This document shows positions 63,968-64,000 of a stretch of DNA of 64,000 nt, in pieces (position 1 is the first letter of the stretch; each line of letters starts with the position of its first letter). The notes under the pieces were generated by a model. It saw only the letters and a program-made list of their open reading frames with translations, was not told where the DNA came from and made no database searches. The stretch is from the NCBI GenBank assembly GCA_038184435.1, contig CP116227.1, forward strand, positions 3,253,501 through 3,317,500. The letters run 5' to 3'. The DNA comes from Nocardioides alkalitolerans. GTDB taxonomy: Bacteria; Actinomycetota; Actinomycetes; Propionibacteriales; Nocardioidaceae. The position numbers were made by a program, and so were the translations under genes.

Positions 63968-64000
63968 TCAGTACGACTTCGGCAGCCCCAGCGTGTGCAT
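63968..64000 (-). CDS. C-terminal end of an unidentified gene
   Basis: Ten codons (MHTLGLPKSY) and a TGA stop on the minus strand; the rest lies beyond the right edge. The coding nature is inferred from codon pattern and position only. Some acyl-CoA dehydrogenases end in a similar way, but ten residues are too few for a call. Confidence 0.35.
   Translation of the reverse strand: MHTLGLPKSY

Noticed and set aside
1..64000. tRNA or rRNA genes
   Set aside because: No CCA-ended cloverleaf pattern or rRNA core sequence was recognised in the gaps; a covariance-model scan would be needed to exclude them fully.

Overview
The window is high-GC DNA (well above 70 percent) with tightly packed, often start-stop-overlapping genes, many GTG starts and many start codons lying 6-7 bases after a TAnnnT-like -10 box with no ribosome binding site. 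Gene content (HelD, MprAB-PepD-like and SigK/RskA loci, tandem GNAT enzymes, DUF222-HNH, DUF3558- and DUF3140-type proteins) points to an actinobacterium, most likely a Nocardioides-like member of the Propionibacteriales. The genus is inference. I see no rRNA, tRNA, CRISPR, prophage or complete transposon.

Layout. 1-2.8 kb: start of a dimethylargininase-type gene divergent from a GntR regulator, then a membrane protein, LMW phosphatase and fructosamine kinase (probable protein deglycation pair). 2.9-7.1 kb: envelope-stress two-component system with HtrA/PepD-like protease and a lipoprotein. 7-11 kb: minus-strand chorismate operon, phzE-like, pabA and pabB; pabB carries an in-frame palindromic element. 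11-17 kb: GNAT enzyme, glycosyltransferase, two small membrane proteins, HelD. 17-25 kb: transglutaminase, enoyl-CoA hydratase, GCS2 ligase, then a class III aminotransferase divergent from kinase, SDR, GntR and MobA. 25-36 kb: AEC transporter, molybdopterin oxidoreductase, fasciclin lipoprotein, SigK, RskA and a lipid-modification operon (FAD oxidoreductase fused to DUF1365, two cyclopropane-synthase-type methyltransferases, DUF1295), syntenic with the mycobacterial sigK locus. 36-43 kb: NYN protein, DUF222-HNH gene, acyltransferase-SGNH protein, OYE-type flavoenzyme, Nei-type glycosylase. 43-50 kb: a response regulator, histidine kinase and TAXI protein set divergent from a tripartite tricarboxylate transporter. 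50-54 kb: GntR, ACC deaminase and an E1-type dehydrogenase. 54-64 kb: amidase and AbgT transporter, Lrp-type regulator, SRPBCC protein, an unknown protein, a cysteine-free photolyase-family protein, SDRs, GNAT and DUF3140.

The most unusual signal is a set of short palindromic repeats without a transposase. The main family is a mosaic of a GC-rich palindrome (X) and an AT-rich palindrome (Y), arranged X-Y-X, in three copies. One copy is inserted in frame inside pabB, and its only deviation from the Y palindrome is the base that turns a TGA stop into AGA. The other two lie at the ends of convergent genes and encode the C-terminal tails of an aminotransferase and a MobA-like protein. At least three further inverted-repeat families lie between genes.
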